NCBI GenBank assembly: GCA_023426425.1
Contig: JAFAAT010000170.1
Coordinates: forward strand, 1 to 8,470
From: Bacteroidota bacterium
GTDB lineage: Bacteria > Bacteroidota > Bacteroidia > Chitinophagales > Chitinophagaceae
Reading direction: 5' to 3'
Length of the DNA stretch: 8,470 bases
Below the pieces are notes generated by a model. It saw only the letters and a list, made by a program, of their open reading frames with translations. It did not search any database and was not told the DNA's origin. Numbering within the stretch: position 1 is the first letter of the stretch; each line of letters begins with the position of its first letter. This document shows, one piece after another, positions 1-7,227 of this stretch. A program made the translations under genes and the position numbers.

Positions 1-1014
1 CTAATCAAACGACTGATTCCTCGCCGCAGCCATCTTCACCATCCGTTCATAATCAGCAGGCGCCAGATCATGAAAGAAGAAATGCACCGGATCTATCTTG
101 TGCTTGTTTCTGATCACCTCATAGTGCAGATGTGGTCCCGTGCTCTTTCCGGTACTTCCCACCCATCCCAATACCTCTCCACGCTTCACCCTCGCTCCCC
201 GGCGCACTTTAATCCTCACCATATGCCCATACAACGTCTCATACCCATATCCATGATTCAGGATCACATGGTTGCCATACCCGCCATCATCAAATGCAGC
301 CACTGAAACTACTCCATCTGCTGTGGCATATATTGGTGTACCCATTGCAGCCGCAAAATCCAGTCCGGTATGCATTTTCGGTGTCTTGTAAATTGGATCA
401 ATCCGGTACCCGAATCCAGAAGCCACATGCTCCAGGTTCTTATTATAGATTGGCTGGATGGCAGGAATAGAAGCCAGCATCTTCTCTTTGCTCTGCACCA
501 TTCTTTCAATGGTATCAAAAGAAGCCCGTTGCACAGCAATCCGGTGCTTCAAAGCATAAACCACAAGGTCGATCTCCGCCAGCAGTTCCGCAGTGTTCCG
601 GAACCGGTATTGCTCCCAGTCTATCGCACTGTATTTTTTTCCTACACGTATGCTGTCCGGCAGCGGCGCAGACTCAAATATCGACCTGTAGATTTCATTA
701 TCCTTCTCCTCCAGCTCTGCCAGTTGCTGGCTCATTTGCTCCATCTGCCGCTGCATCAACTTGTATCGCTCCTGCATCGTCACAATGTCCTGACGCATCT
801 GCTTTTCCTTTGGAGAATCCAGAAACCTGAAAGCTATGGCAACTATAATGATCGCAGTCACAACTGCCGCTGAAATAAATCCAAAAACTCTGAGCAGTTT
901 GATATGGAGCGGAACCTCCAGTTTCTCAAACCGCAGTGTCTTCGTATTGTAAAAATATTTCTTGACTTTTTTCAGGACCGACCGATTGCGGCCAAATTTA
1001 CTCGTTAAAATCAA
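1..1014 (-). CDS. Membrane-anchored M23 family metallopeptidase (LytM/peptidoglycan endopeptidase type)
   Basis: Predicted zinc endopeptidase that cuts peptidoglycan cross-links or stem peptides from a membrane anchor on the periplasmic side. Of 337 residues, the first ~40 are basic and cytoplasmic, ~42-63 form one membrane helix, ~69-105 and ~140-175 are charged and probably coiled-coil, and ~198-312 are the M23 domain. The zinc site looks complete: HTGLD (H215, D219) and the HLH motif (H295, H297), with H264 of YGHM as the expected catalytic histidine; GFGYRIDP precedes it as usual. The start is uncertain. The frame opens with TTG at 1014, no ATG occurs before residue 73, and the next in-frame stop upstream is at 1048-1050. 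The basic KKVKKYFYN stretch and the membrane helix, which I recall as usual in Bacteroidota relatives, argue for a start this far upstream. The gene is divergent from gldF. The family call is secure; the substrate bond and any regulatory role are inference. Confidence 0.93.
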   Translation of the reverse strand: MILTSKFGRNRSVLKKVKKYFYNTKTLRFEKLEVPLHIKLLRVFGFISAAVVTAIIIVAIAFRFLDSPKEKQMRQDIVTMQERYKLMQRQMEQMSQQLAELEEKDNEIYRSIFESAPLPDSIRVGKKYSAIDWEQYRFRNTAELLAEIDLVVYALKHRIAVQRASFDTIERMVQSKEKMLASIPAIQPIYNKNLEHVASGFGYRIDPIYKTPKMHTGLDFAAAMGTPIYATADGVVSVAAFDDGGYGNHVILNHGYGYETLYGHMVRIKVRRGARVKRGEVLGWVGSTGKSTGPHLHYEVIRNKHKIDPVHFFFHDLAPADYERMVKMAAARNQSFD

Positions 1015-1053
1015 ATCTGCTAGTGCTAAAGCCTTCTGAGAAAAGCTTTAACA

Positions 1054-1073
1054 GTTTATGAACAAGCATAAAC
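1054..1073. promoter_or_regulatory. 7-6-7 inverted repeat in the divergent M23/gldF promoter region (candidate operator)
   Basis: GTTTATG (1054-1060), a six-base spacer AACAAG, then CATAAAC (1067-1073) form a perfect dyad. It lies 15 bp upstream of the TAnnTTTG box facing gldF and 40 bp from the M23 start, in the only intergenic gap between two divergent genes. Its position suits a transcription-factor site acting on one or both promoters, but a chance dyad of this size in AT-rich spacer DNA is possible. No known regulator site is recognised. Confidence 0.3.
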
Positions 1074-1087
1074 CTCTCTGCATTTCC

Positions 1088-1095
1088 TATATTTG
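1088..1095 (+). promoter_or_regulatory. Putative Bacteroidota -7 element for the gldF-gldG-DUF4340 operon
   Basis: TATATTTG is an exact match to the Bacteroidota -7 consensus TAnnTTTG. It would place transcription start near 1101-1103 and give a leader of about 20 nt before the gldF ATG at 1122. No clear -33 TTG is seen at the usual 17-23 bp upstream, so the call rests on one box and its position. The rest of the 107-bp gap holds the dyad at 1054-1073 and a 6-bp inverted repeat, TAAAGC/GCTTTA (1027-1032 and 1045-1050). Confidence 0.5.
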
Positions 1096-1121
1096 CCTGC
1101 CCCTGTTTCGGGGTGTTTTAC

Positions 1122-1871
1122 ATGCGAAGCATATTCATCAAGGAAATCAATTCTTTTTTTAGTTCAATTGTGGGGTATGTGGCCATCCTGATCTTTCTGG
1201 TGGCCTGCGGCCTTTTCCTCTGGATCATTCCCGACACCAGTATCCTCGATTATGGCTATGCCACGCTCGACCGGTTTTTCCAGCTGGCGCCCTGGTTCCT
1301 CATGTTGCTTATCCCCGCCGTTACTATGCGCTCCTTCGCCGACGAATACAAAGCCGGCACCATAGAATGGCTGTCTACGAAACCTGTCAAAGACACAGAC
1401 ATTATTCTTGGCAAATACTTTGCGGCTCTGGCCCTCGTGGTCTTCGCCATCCTGCCTACCGTAGTCTATGTGATCACAATCGACTCCTTATCCGCCATAG
1501 CAAATAATATTGATACCGGTGCCATCATCGGCTCCTACATAGGACTTTTCTTCCTTGCTTCCTCATTCACGGCCATCGGTATTTTCTGTTCTTCAGTCAC
1601 AAGCAATCAGGTAGTGGCTTTCCTGTTCTCACTGTTTGCATGCTACCTGCTATTCAGCGGGTTCGAAGCGCTTAGCAAAATACCGGCATTCAGTCGTGGC
1701 ATCGACTACTACCTGTCAATGATAGGCCTGTCCTTTCATTACGACTCTATCAGCAGGGGTGTTGGCGACACGAGAGATGTGATTTATTTCATCTCAGTTG
1801 CAATTTTATTCATTGCACTCACCCGACTTTCTATCAACCGCAGAACCTGGGATACCGCTAAGCAAGACTAA
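1122..1871 (+). CDS. gldF: Gliding motility-associated ABC transporter permease GldF
   Basis: ABC-2 type permease subunit of the GldA-GldF-GldG transporter named from Flavobacterium gliding mutants; the transported substrate is unknown. The 249 residues show about six membrane helices (~17-36, 53-70, 99-120, 134-156, 161-182, 219-236). Between helices 2 and 3 is the cytoplasmic EYKAGTIEWLSTKPV segment, typical of ABC-2 permeases, where the ATPase is expected to contact. I chose the ATG at 1122 over an in-frame GTG at 1113 because the family begins directly with a sequence like MRSIFIKEINSFFSS and because a G-rich run (1110-1113) lies eight bases upstream. The gene is first in a three-gene run, with only three bases between its stop and gldG. 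No GldA ATPase is present here, so it must be encoded elsewhere. Homologues occur in many non-gliding Bacteroidota, so the gene does not prove gliding. Confidence 0.92.
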   Translation: MRSIFIKEINSFFSSIVGYVAILIFLVACGLFLWIIPDTSILDYGYATLDRFFQLAPWFLMLLIPAVTMRSFADEYKAGTIEWLSTKPVKDTDIILGKYFAALALVVFAILPTVVYVITIDSLSAIANNIDTGAIIGSYIGLFFLASSFTAIGIFCSSVTSNQVVAFLFSLFACYLLFSGFEALSKIPAFSRGIDYYLSMIGLSFHYDSISRGVGDTRDVIYFISVAILFIALTRLSINRRTWDTAKQD

Positions 1872-1874
1872 CTA

Positions 1875-3608
1875 ATGGCAAGTAACGCATCGGATAAAAG
1901 AAAGCAACAGCAAAATCAGGCAGTTATTCGCCTGGTCATACTGCTGGCTATACTGGTAGCTGTAAATCTCCTTGCCTCCCGCTTCCACAAGGGATTTGAT
2001 CTCACAAAGGAAAAAAGATTTACCCTTTCAGACGCGACCAAACGTATGCTGGGCAGTCTTGATGATGTTGCTGTAGTGGACGTTTACCTGGAAGGCGACT
2101 TCCCCGCCGGTTTCGAAAGACTGAGCGAGGCCACTCGTGAGCGCTTGCAGTCATTCAAGGAGTATGGCGGCACTAATCTGGTCTTCCGGTTCATAGATCC
2201 TTTCGAGGGTAAGGCAGAAGAAGAAAAAGGTCAGATTGCCAAAAGTCTCTTTGACAAGGGGGTTGAGCCTATGAGCTTAAATGTCCGCGGATCAAAGAAC
2301 TCGTCTGAACAGATCATCTACCCCTATGCACTGGTTCAGTACAAAGGCAAGTCAATGCCTGTCAGGTTGCTCGAAAACCACCTTGGCATGTCTCCACTGG
2401 AGGTACTAAACTACTCCGAATCCTTGCTCGAGTACAAACTTGCTTCCGCGATCCATAAACTGGAACGCCCAGACAAACCAGGCATCGCCTACATTATGGG
2501 TCACGGTGAACAGCTGGGTCCTCACACCCACGATTTGCTGACAACACTCGCGCAGTACTATAATGTAGATACTATCGATCTTCCTGCAGAATATCATATC
2601 AATCACGCCGTGTACAGCGCAGCGATCATCAATAAGCCTACAGAAGCTTTTGATGAAAAAGAACAGTTTAAGATCGATCAATACCTCATGCGCGGAGGTC
2701 GCGTGCTCTGGGCACTCGACATGCTGCGTACCCCGATCGACACTTTGCAACAAACCGGACAGTTCGTTACCGCGCCATTCGACCTGAATCTCGATGATCT
2801 GCTTTTCCGCTATGGCGTTCGTGTCAACAATGACCTCATTGAAGATGTACAGTGCAACCCAATCCCACTGATCACCGGAACCATCAACACCGGCCAGCCA
2901 CAGATCGAACTCCGTCCCTGGCCATTTCTGCCCGTGTTCATCCCGGACTCTAAACATCCTATTGTGAATAATATGGATGCGGTGATGGGAAGGTTCGTCA
3001 ATAGCATTGATACGCTTTCTAACAAAAACACCAGGAAAACTATCCTGCTCAGGTCCTCTAATTATAGCAGAACTGCTGCCTCACCTGTAAGGGTGAGCCT
3101 GAGCACACTTCAGTTTACACCTGATCCAAAGCTTTACACAAAACCATATCAGCCTGCCGCAGTACTGGTTGAGGGTCTGTTTACCTCCCATTTCGACAAA
3201 CGTCTGGCCCCGGCATTTCTGAAAGTGCTTAAGGATTCCCTCCATTATCCTTTCAAACCCTATGTAGACAGCAGCACCAGCATGATCGTCATATCTGACG
3301 GTGATATTATGCTCAATGATGTCTCTCAGCAACGCGGCCTGGGGGAAATGGGTTACTGGGAATACACTCAATCTTTATTTGCTAACAAAAACTTTATACT
3401 TAACTGTCTCGAATACCTCACTGATCCTAATAGCCTGCTTGAGGCAAGATCAAAGGACGTGAAACTGCGCTTGCTGGATGCGAAGAGAGCAGAGGAAGAG
3501 GAGCTGAAATGGCAGGCGATCAACCTGGGTATTCCAATCGCTCTTGTTCTTGTCTTTGCTTCCTGCTATTTGTTCTTCAGGAAACGCCGGTACGAGACTA
3601 AGGCTTAA
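1875..3608 (+). CDS. gldG: Gliding motility-associated ABC transporter auxiliary protein GldG
   Basis: Partner of GldF, in the ABC_transp_aux/GldG family. The 577 residues start with a charged, glutamine-rich cytoplasmic tip, then a membrane helix (~17-35), a large periplasmic region, and a second helix near the C-terminus (~546-567) followed by the basic tail RKRRYETKA. Family features visible are the FDLTKEKRFTLSDAT segment just after the first helix (~41-54), IAYIMGHGEQ (~202-211), the MRGGRVLWALD strand (~270-280), and the block around NCLEYLTDPNSLLEARSKDVKLRLLD before the second helix. The ATG lies three bases after the gldF stop, so the two are almost certainly co-transcribed and perhaps translationally coupled. 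The periplasmic part resembles a GATase/IFT52-like fold in related proteins, but I see no catalytic motif and assign no enzyme activity. Length is normal for the family and the frame is intact. Confidence 0.92.
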   Translation: MASNASDKRKQQQNQAVIRLVILLAILVAVNLLASRFHKGFDLTKEKRFTLSDATKRMLGSLDDVAVVDVYLEGDFPAGFERLSEATRERLQSFKEYGGTNLVFRFIDPFEGKAEEEKGQIAKSLFDKGVEPMSLNVRGSKNSSEQIIYPYALVQYKGKSMPVRLLENHLGMSPLEVLNYSESLLEYKLASAIHKLERPDKPGIAYIMGHGEQLGPHTHDLLTTLAQYYNVDTIDLPAEYHINHAVYSAAIINKPTEAFDEKEQFKIDQYLMRGGRVLWALDMLRTPIDTLQQTGQFVTAPFDLNLDDLLFRYGVRVNNDLIEDVQCNPIPLITGTINTGQPQIELRPWPFLPVFIPDSKHPIVNNMDAVMGRFVNSIDTLSNKNTRKTILLRSSNYSRTAASPVRVSLSTLQFTPDPKLYTKPYQPAAVLVEGLFTSHFDKRLAPAFLKVLKDSLHYPFKPYVDSSTSMIVISDGDIMLNDVSQQRGLGEMGYWEYTQSLFANKNFILNCLEYLTDPNSLLEARSKDVKLRLLDAKRAEEEELKWQAINLGIPIALVLVFASCYLFFRKRRYETKA

Positions 3609-3614
3609 ATATGT

Positions 3615-3620
3615 GGAGGG
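3615..3620 (+). promoter_or_regulatory. Strong Shine-Dalgarno site for the DUF4340 gene
   Basis: GGAGGG lies seven bases before the ATG at 3628, inside the 19-base gap after gldG. It supports that start and contrasts with the weak purine stretches before gldF and murF-alr. An ATG at 3611 is out of frame. Confidence 0.6.
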
Positions 3621-3627
3621 ATAGAAA

Positions 3628-4659
3628 ATGCTGAAAACAATCTTATACGTCTTATTGCTCGTAATTCTTGGTGCTGGTGTCTACTTTTTTGTGTTCTACG
3701 AAGAGGAAAACATCTTTGGTGACAAGGAAGCCGGATTCGCAGTAAAAGATACTAGTGAAATAGGCCGCCTTTACCTGGTGCGCACCAACGGTACCGCAAT
3801 AGATTTGAAAAGAACTGATTCCGGATGGATAGTTAATGACACCTACAAGGCCCGGGAAAACACACTCAAAAATCTTTTCTGGACCCTCAGAACTCAATTC
3901 GTTCAGTTCCCGGTTCCTGAAAGCGCTCATAATAATGCCATCAAAAATCTTGCGTCCAGCAGTGTGAAAGTGGAGGTTTACAACAGGGACGGCGACCGGA
4001 TGCGCAGCTTTTATGTCGGAAACGAAGCTCACGGCTACAGTGGAAGCTATATGTTGATGGAAGGTGCTAAAAAGCCTTATGTAGTGCAGGTGCCCGGCGT
4101 GCAGGGCTTCCCCACACCCTTCTATACTACTTCGCTCAAAGATTGGAGAGATCGCGGTGTGTTCAGGTTTGGTAAAGACAACATCAGCCATGTCACAATG
4201 CGCTACGCCAATGAGCCCCTCAATTCTTTCACGGTTAAGCAGAATGGCAGGGTCGTAGTAGAAACAGAACCGGGCATCGCAGGCACAAATCCACTGAACG
4301 AAAAAAGAGCAGATGCCTACCTGGGCTTCTTCTCAGAAATTTATTGTGAGGGTTACATGAACGGAATACCAGGTCTTGACTCTGTTATAGCCTCTGCAGA
4401 TAAGTATTGCTCCGTCGAAGTGCTTGGAAAGGACAATAAACGCCAGCAGCTTGATGTGTACTACATGCCCATCAACAAGCGTAGTAAAAACCTCACTTCC
4501 GAAGAGCCGTCTAATTATGACCCCGACAGATACTACGGTGTCACCAACAATTACAAGGACACTGTACTCATGCAACACCTGACCCTGGAAAAGCTTTTCA
4601 GAAAAGCCTGGGAGTTCTATCAGCCGGAAACTCAAGTGACTAATCCTGTCGCAAACTAA
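3628..4659 (+). CDS. DUF4340 domain-containing protein, membrane-anchored, third gene of the gldFG operon
   Basis: Function unknown. The 343 residues begin with a single membrane helix (~4-23) and continue as a soluble, probably periplasmic domain. The opening pattern (segments IGRLYLVRTNGTAIDLKRT, GWIVN at ~66-70, then a helix around TLKNLFWTLRTQFVQF) fits the DUF4340 family. The family is often encoded directly after GldG-like auxiliary subunits, which is the arrangement here: 19 bases after gldG, same strand, with a good ribosome site. Mostly beta-rich segments follow (for example the stretch near SSVKVEVYNRDGDRMRSFYVGN), with a polar C-terminal tail. A reasonable inference is that it is an accessory or substrate-contacting subunit of the GldF/GldG transporter, held at the outer face of the inner membrane. 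No enzymatic motif is seen. A lipoprotein is unlikely, since there is no lipobox cysteine after the helix. Confidence 0.85.
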   Translation: MLKTILYVLLLVILGAGVYFFVFYEEENIFGDKEAGFAVKDTSEIGRLYLVRTNGTAIDLKRTDSGWIVNDTYKARENTLKNLFWTLRTQFVQFPVPESAHNNAIKNLASSSVKVEVYNRDGDRMRSFYVGNEAHGYSGSYMLMEGAKKPYVVQVPGVQGFPTPFYTTSLKDWRDRGVFRFGKDNISHVTMRYANEPLNSFTVKQNGRVVVETEPGIAGTNPLNEKRADAYLGFFSEIYCEGYMNGIPGLDSVIASADKYCSVEVLGKDNKRQQLDVYYMPINKRSKNLTSEEPSNYDPDRYYGVTNNYKDTVLMQHLTLEKLFRKAWEFYQPETQVTNPVAN

Positions 4660-4674
4660 CCTTTGTCCCGACAG
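4646..4674 (+). other. Hairpin spanning the stop codon of the DUF4340 gene
   Basis: CTGTCGCAAA (4646-4655) can pair with TTTG (4662-4665) and CGACAG (4669-4674), giving four plus six pairs with a three-base bulge and the loop CTAACC. The loop and adjoining stem include the TAA stop at 4657-4659. No T-tract follows, so it is not a normal intrinsic terminator. It could protect the 3' end of the upstream message, or be incidental. It overlaps the promoter-like -33 box of murF-alr. Confidence 0.3.
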
Positions 4675-4693
4675 ACAGGAATTACCTAATTTG
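4662..4693 (+). promoter_or_regulatory. Candidate promoter for murF-alr (TTTG, 21-bp spacer, TAATTTG)
   Basis: TTTG (4662-4665) and TAATTTG (4687-4693) resemble the Bacteroidota -33 and -7 boxes, with a 21-bp spacer inside the usual range. The -7 box is one base shorter than TAnnTTTG. Transcription would start near 4700, leaving a leader of about 13 bases before the ATG at 4713. This would let murF-alr be expressed apart from the gldFG operon, although read-through across the 53-bp gap is equally possible. Confidence 0.4.
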
Positions 4694-4712
4694 CCCGCCT
4701 GAACAGGTTGAA

Positions 4713-7214
4713 ATGGTAACGATTGAGCAGATTTACGACTGGAGTCAAGGTAGCTGGTTGCAATTCAGTGAAAGCTGGATTATCAGAGATCTGGCCATAG
4801 ACAGCCGTAAAATCAACAATCCCCAAAATTCTCTGTTCATTGCTCTTGCTTCAAAAAGAAGGGATGGCCACGGATACATCCGTGATGCGTATGAGAAGGG
4901 GGTTCGCAACTTTCTTGTCGACAAGGAGATCAATTGTAACGATTTCCCAGGTGCAAATTTCCTACGTGTAAAGGATACACTTCAGGGTCTCCAACAGATC
5001 GTTGCCACTTACCGTAAGCAATTCGATATACCGGTAATCGGTATCACCGGCAGTAATGGTAAAACAGTTATCAAAGAGTGGCTTTGTCAGCTCCTCGGAG
5101 GAAAGTTTAACCTCGTCAGAAGTCCCAAAAGCTTCAATTCACAGATTGGTGTACCACTTTCCGTGTGGCTTCTCAAACCACAGAACCAGCTGGCTATTTT
5201 CGAAGCAGGCATTTCCCAGCCGGGTGAAATGGAAAAGCTGGAGAAGATGATCCAGCCCTCCATCGGCATCTTCACAAACATAGGCGAGGCACATAGCGAG
5301 GGATTCATGAACCTGCGCCAAAAGATAAATGAGAAACTTACGCTGTTCAGGCGAACAAAACAGTTGATCTATTGCAGCGACTATCCCGAACTGAATGAAT
5401 GCATCCTCCAGTTCCGCAACCAGCTTAAGGGAACTGACATAGTTCCGGAGCTCTTCACCTGGTCGCAGAAGAATAATAGCGCAGATCTCAGGATTACAGG
5501 CATCGACAAGCTAAACGGCAGGTCTATTATTCATGGGATCTACCGCGACAACCCAATCAACATCACCATACCTTTCACAGACCCGGCCTCAGTGGAGAAT
5601 GCTACTCATTGCTGGTGTCTGATGCTTTTGCTAGGGCTGGATCAGAGCTATATCTCCGAACAGATGATCCATCTGCACCCGGTAGCTATGAGGCTTGAGC
5701 TACGTCATGGCATCAATGATTGCACGATCATTAATGACACCTATAACTCTGATCTAACTTCTCTGCTAATAGCACTCGACTTCCTGGAACAACAGAAGCA
5801 GCATCCGCTTCGCACAGTCATTCTTTCAGACATGCTGCAGATAGGAAAATCCGACGCGGAGCTCTATGAGGAAGTTGCCAACTTCATCAGCAGAAGGAGT
5901 ATACAGCGCTTCATAGGCGTAGGACCAGCACTTTATAAGAACAAGGCTGTCTTCCGTGCTCATAAGAAACTACGCAGCATATTTTTCAAGTCCACCGAAG
6001 ACTTCCTCAAAAAGTTTCACCACCTGAGCTTTTCCCAGGAGTCAATCCTGCTGAAGGGTGCCAGGACTTTTGGTTTTGAAAAAATTGGCCTGCTGCTGGA
6101 GCAGAAAGTGCATCAGACTGTCCTCTCAATAGACCTCTCTGCACTGGTTCACAACCTGAATGTATTTCGCACGCACCTTGCTCCGGGCGTGAAAACGATG
6201 GCTATGGTGAAGGCCTTTTCCTATGGTAGTGGCAGTTATGAGATTGCACACCTGCTTCAGTTTTCAGGAATAGACTACCTCACTGTAGCCTACACCGATG
6301 AAGGCGTTGCCCTGCGCAAAGCTGGTATTACCATTCCCATCATGGTCATGAGCCCGGATGCATTCTCATTCGACAGGATGATAGCCTGGAACCTGGAGCC
6401 GGAAATATTTAACCTTCGTTCACTCCAGAACTTCATGAGTATCGCTTCCACGTTTGAAGTAAAGGAGTACCCGGTACACATCAAGCTTGACACTGGGATG
6501 CATAGACTAGGATTTACTGAAGATGAGATTGACGGGCTGGTGTTCTTCCTGGCGCAAAATCCTCAGATCAGGATCGCAAGCATCTTCAGTCACCTCGCTG
6601 GCAGCGAAGATCCCTCACTCGATGATTTCACTGGTGAGCAGGCGACTCGTTTCGACAGAATGTGCGAGAAACTGGTAGAGGCTATTCACTACAAACCGCT
6701 CAGGCATCTATGCAACTCTGCTGCCATTGCACGACATCCCAACCTGCACTACGACATGGTAAGGCTGGGACTTGGACTTTATGGTATCGATGGCAGTGGC
6801 CAGATTCAGTCAAAGCTGAAGCAGATCGGCACATTAAAAACGACAATTGCACAGATCAAAAAAGTACCTGCGGGTGAAACAATTGGCTATGGTCGGAAGG
6901 GTGCAGCAAAAAAGGATATCTCAATTGCTACCATCTGCATCGGATATGCCGATGGGTACCCGAGAACTCTGAACAATGAAGAAGCCTACGTCCTCATACA
7001 TGGTAAGAGAGCAAAGCTCGTGGGTGTGGTCTGCATGGATATGTGCATGGTGGATATCACGGATATCCCCGATGCCAAAGAAGGTGATGAAGTTATCGTA
7101 TTTGGTCCACAGCTGCCATTGACCCAAATAGCCAAATGGGCGGGTACCATCTCCTATGAAATCATGACGGGTATATCTCAGCGTGTAAAGCGCATTTACG
7201 TCAACGAAGATTAA
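4713..7214 (+). CDS. murF-alr: Bifunctional UDP-MurNAc-tripeptide:D-Ala-D-Ala ligase / alanine racemase (MurF-Alr fusion)
   Basis: Cytoplasmic cell-wall enzyme of 833 residues joining two steps of one pathway. Residues 1-~463 are MurF, which uses ATP to add D-Ala-D-Ala to UDP-MurNAc-tripeptide; residues ~467-833 (codons from 6111) are a PLP-dependent alanine racemase that makes D-alanine. MurF signs: DSRK near 30-33, P-loop GITGSNGKT (110-118, K117), FNSQIG (141-146), FEAGISQPGEM (163-173), TNIGEAHSEGF (188-198), MRLE (R327) and NDTYN (341-345); K208 is a candidate for the carbamylated lysine. Racemase signs: PLP lysine K500 in MVKAFSYGSGS, KLDTGMHRLGF (591-601), RLGLGLYG (684-691), catalytic tyrosine Y726 in TIGYGRKG, GYADGYPR (744-751) and CMDMCMVD (774-781). 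Both halves are full length with no frameshift, so both should be active. The fusion is well known in Bacteroidota. The KAFSYG motif replaces the common KADAYG, and the MurF NDTYN motif lacks the proline that usually follows. A candidate promoter lies directly upstream. Confidence 0.96.
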   Translation: MVTIEQIYDWSQGSWLQFSESWIIRDLAIDSRKINNPQNSLFIALASKRRDGHGYIRDAYEKGVRNFLVDKEINCNDFPGANFLRVKDTLQGLQQIVATYRKQFDIPVIGITGSNGKTVIKEWLCQLLGGKFNLVRSPKSFNSQIGVPLSVWLLKPQNQLAIFEAGISQPGEMEKLEKMIQPSIGIFTNIGEAHSEGFMNLRQKINEKLTLFRRTKQLIYCSDYPELNECILQFRNQLKGTDIVPELFTWSQKNNSADLRITGIDKLNGRSIIHGIYRDNPINITIPFTDPASVENATHCWCLMLLLGLDQSYISEQMIHLHPVAMRLELRHGINDCTIINDTYNSDLTSLLIALDFLEQQKQHPLRTVILSDMLQIGKSDAELYEEVANFISRRSIQRFIGVGPALYKNKAVFRAHKKLRSIFFKSTEDFLKKFHHLSFSQESILLKGARTFGFEKIGLLLEQKVHQTVLSIDLSALVHNLNVFRTHLAPGVKTMAMVKAFSYGSGSYEIAHLLQFSGIDYLTVAYTDEGVALRKAGITIPIMVMSPDAFSFDRMIAWNLEPEIFNLRSLQNFMSIASTFEVKEYPVHIKLDTGMHRLGFTEDEIDGLVFFLAQNPQIRIASIFSHLAGSEDPSLDDFTGEQATRFDRMCEKLVEAIHYKPLRHLCNSAAIARHPNLHYDMVRLGLGLYGIDGSGQIQSKLKQIGTLKTTIAQIKKVPAGETIGYGRKGAAKKDISIATICIGYADGYPRTLNNEEAYVLIHGKRAKLVGVVCMDMCMVDITDIPDAKEGDEVIVFGPQLPLTQIAKWAGTISYEIMTGISQRVKRIYVNED

Positions 7215-7227
7215 CCTCCCCGGCAGA

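Noticed and set aside
370..873. Open frame of 167 codons on the plus strand inside the M23 gene
   Set aside because: It is antisense to a clear M23 protein with an intact active site, has a low-complexity His/Leu-rich translation and no recognisable domain or ribosome site.
1101..1113. CCCC-TGTTT-CGGGG-like hairpin just before gldF as a terminator or attenuator
   Set aside because: Only four G-C pairs can form and there is no T-run; it is too weak to support.
1113..1121. Upstream in-frame GTG as the gldF start
   Set aside because: It would add only M-F-Y before the ATG at 1122, which matches where the family begins and has better spacing from the G-rich stretch.
2406..2957. Open frame of 183 codons on the minus strand inside gldG
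   Set aside because: Antisense shadow of a conserved gene; no family resemblance and no promoter or ribosome site.
3652..4191. Open frame of 179 codons on the minus strand inside the DUF4340 gene
   Set aside because: Its translation shows no domain, and the opposite strand encodes a coherent family protein with a good ribosome site.
4713..7214. Two separate genes (murF and alr) joined by a sequencing error
   Set aside because: One uninterrupted frame covers both domains with a short natural linker near residues 463-467, and the fusion is well known in this phylum.
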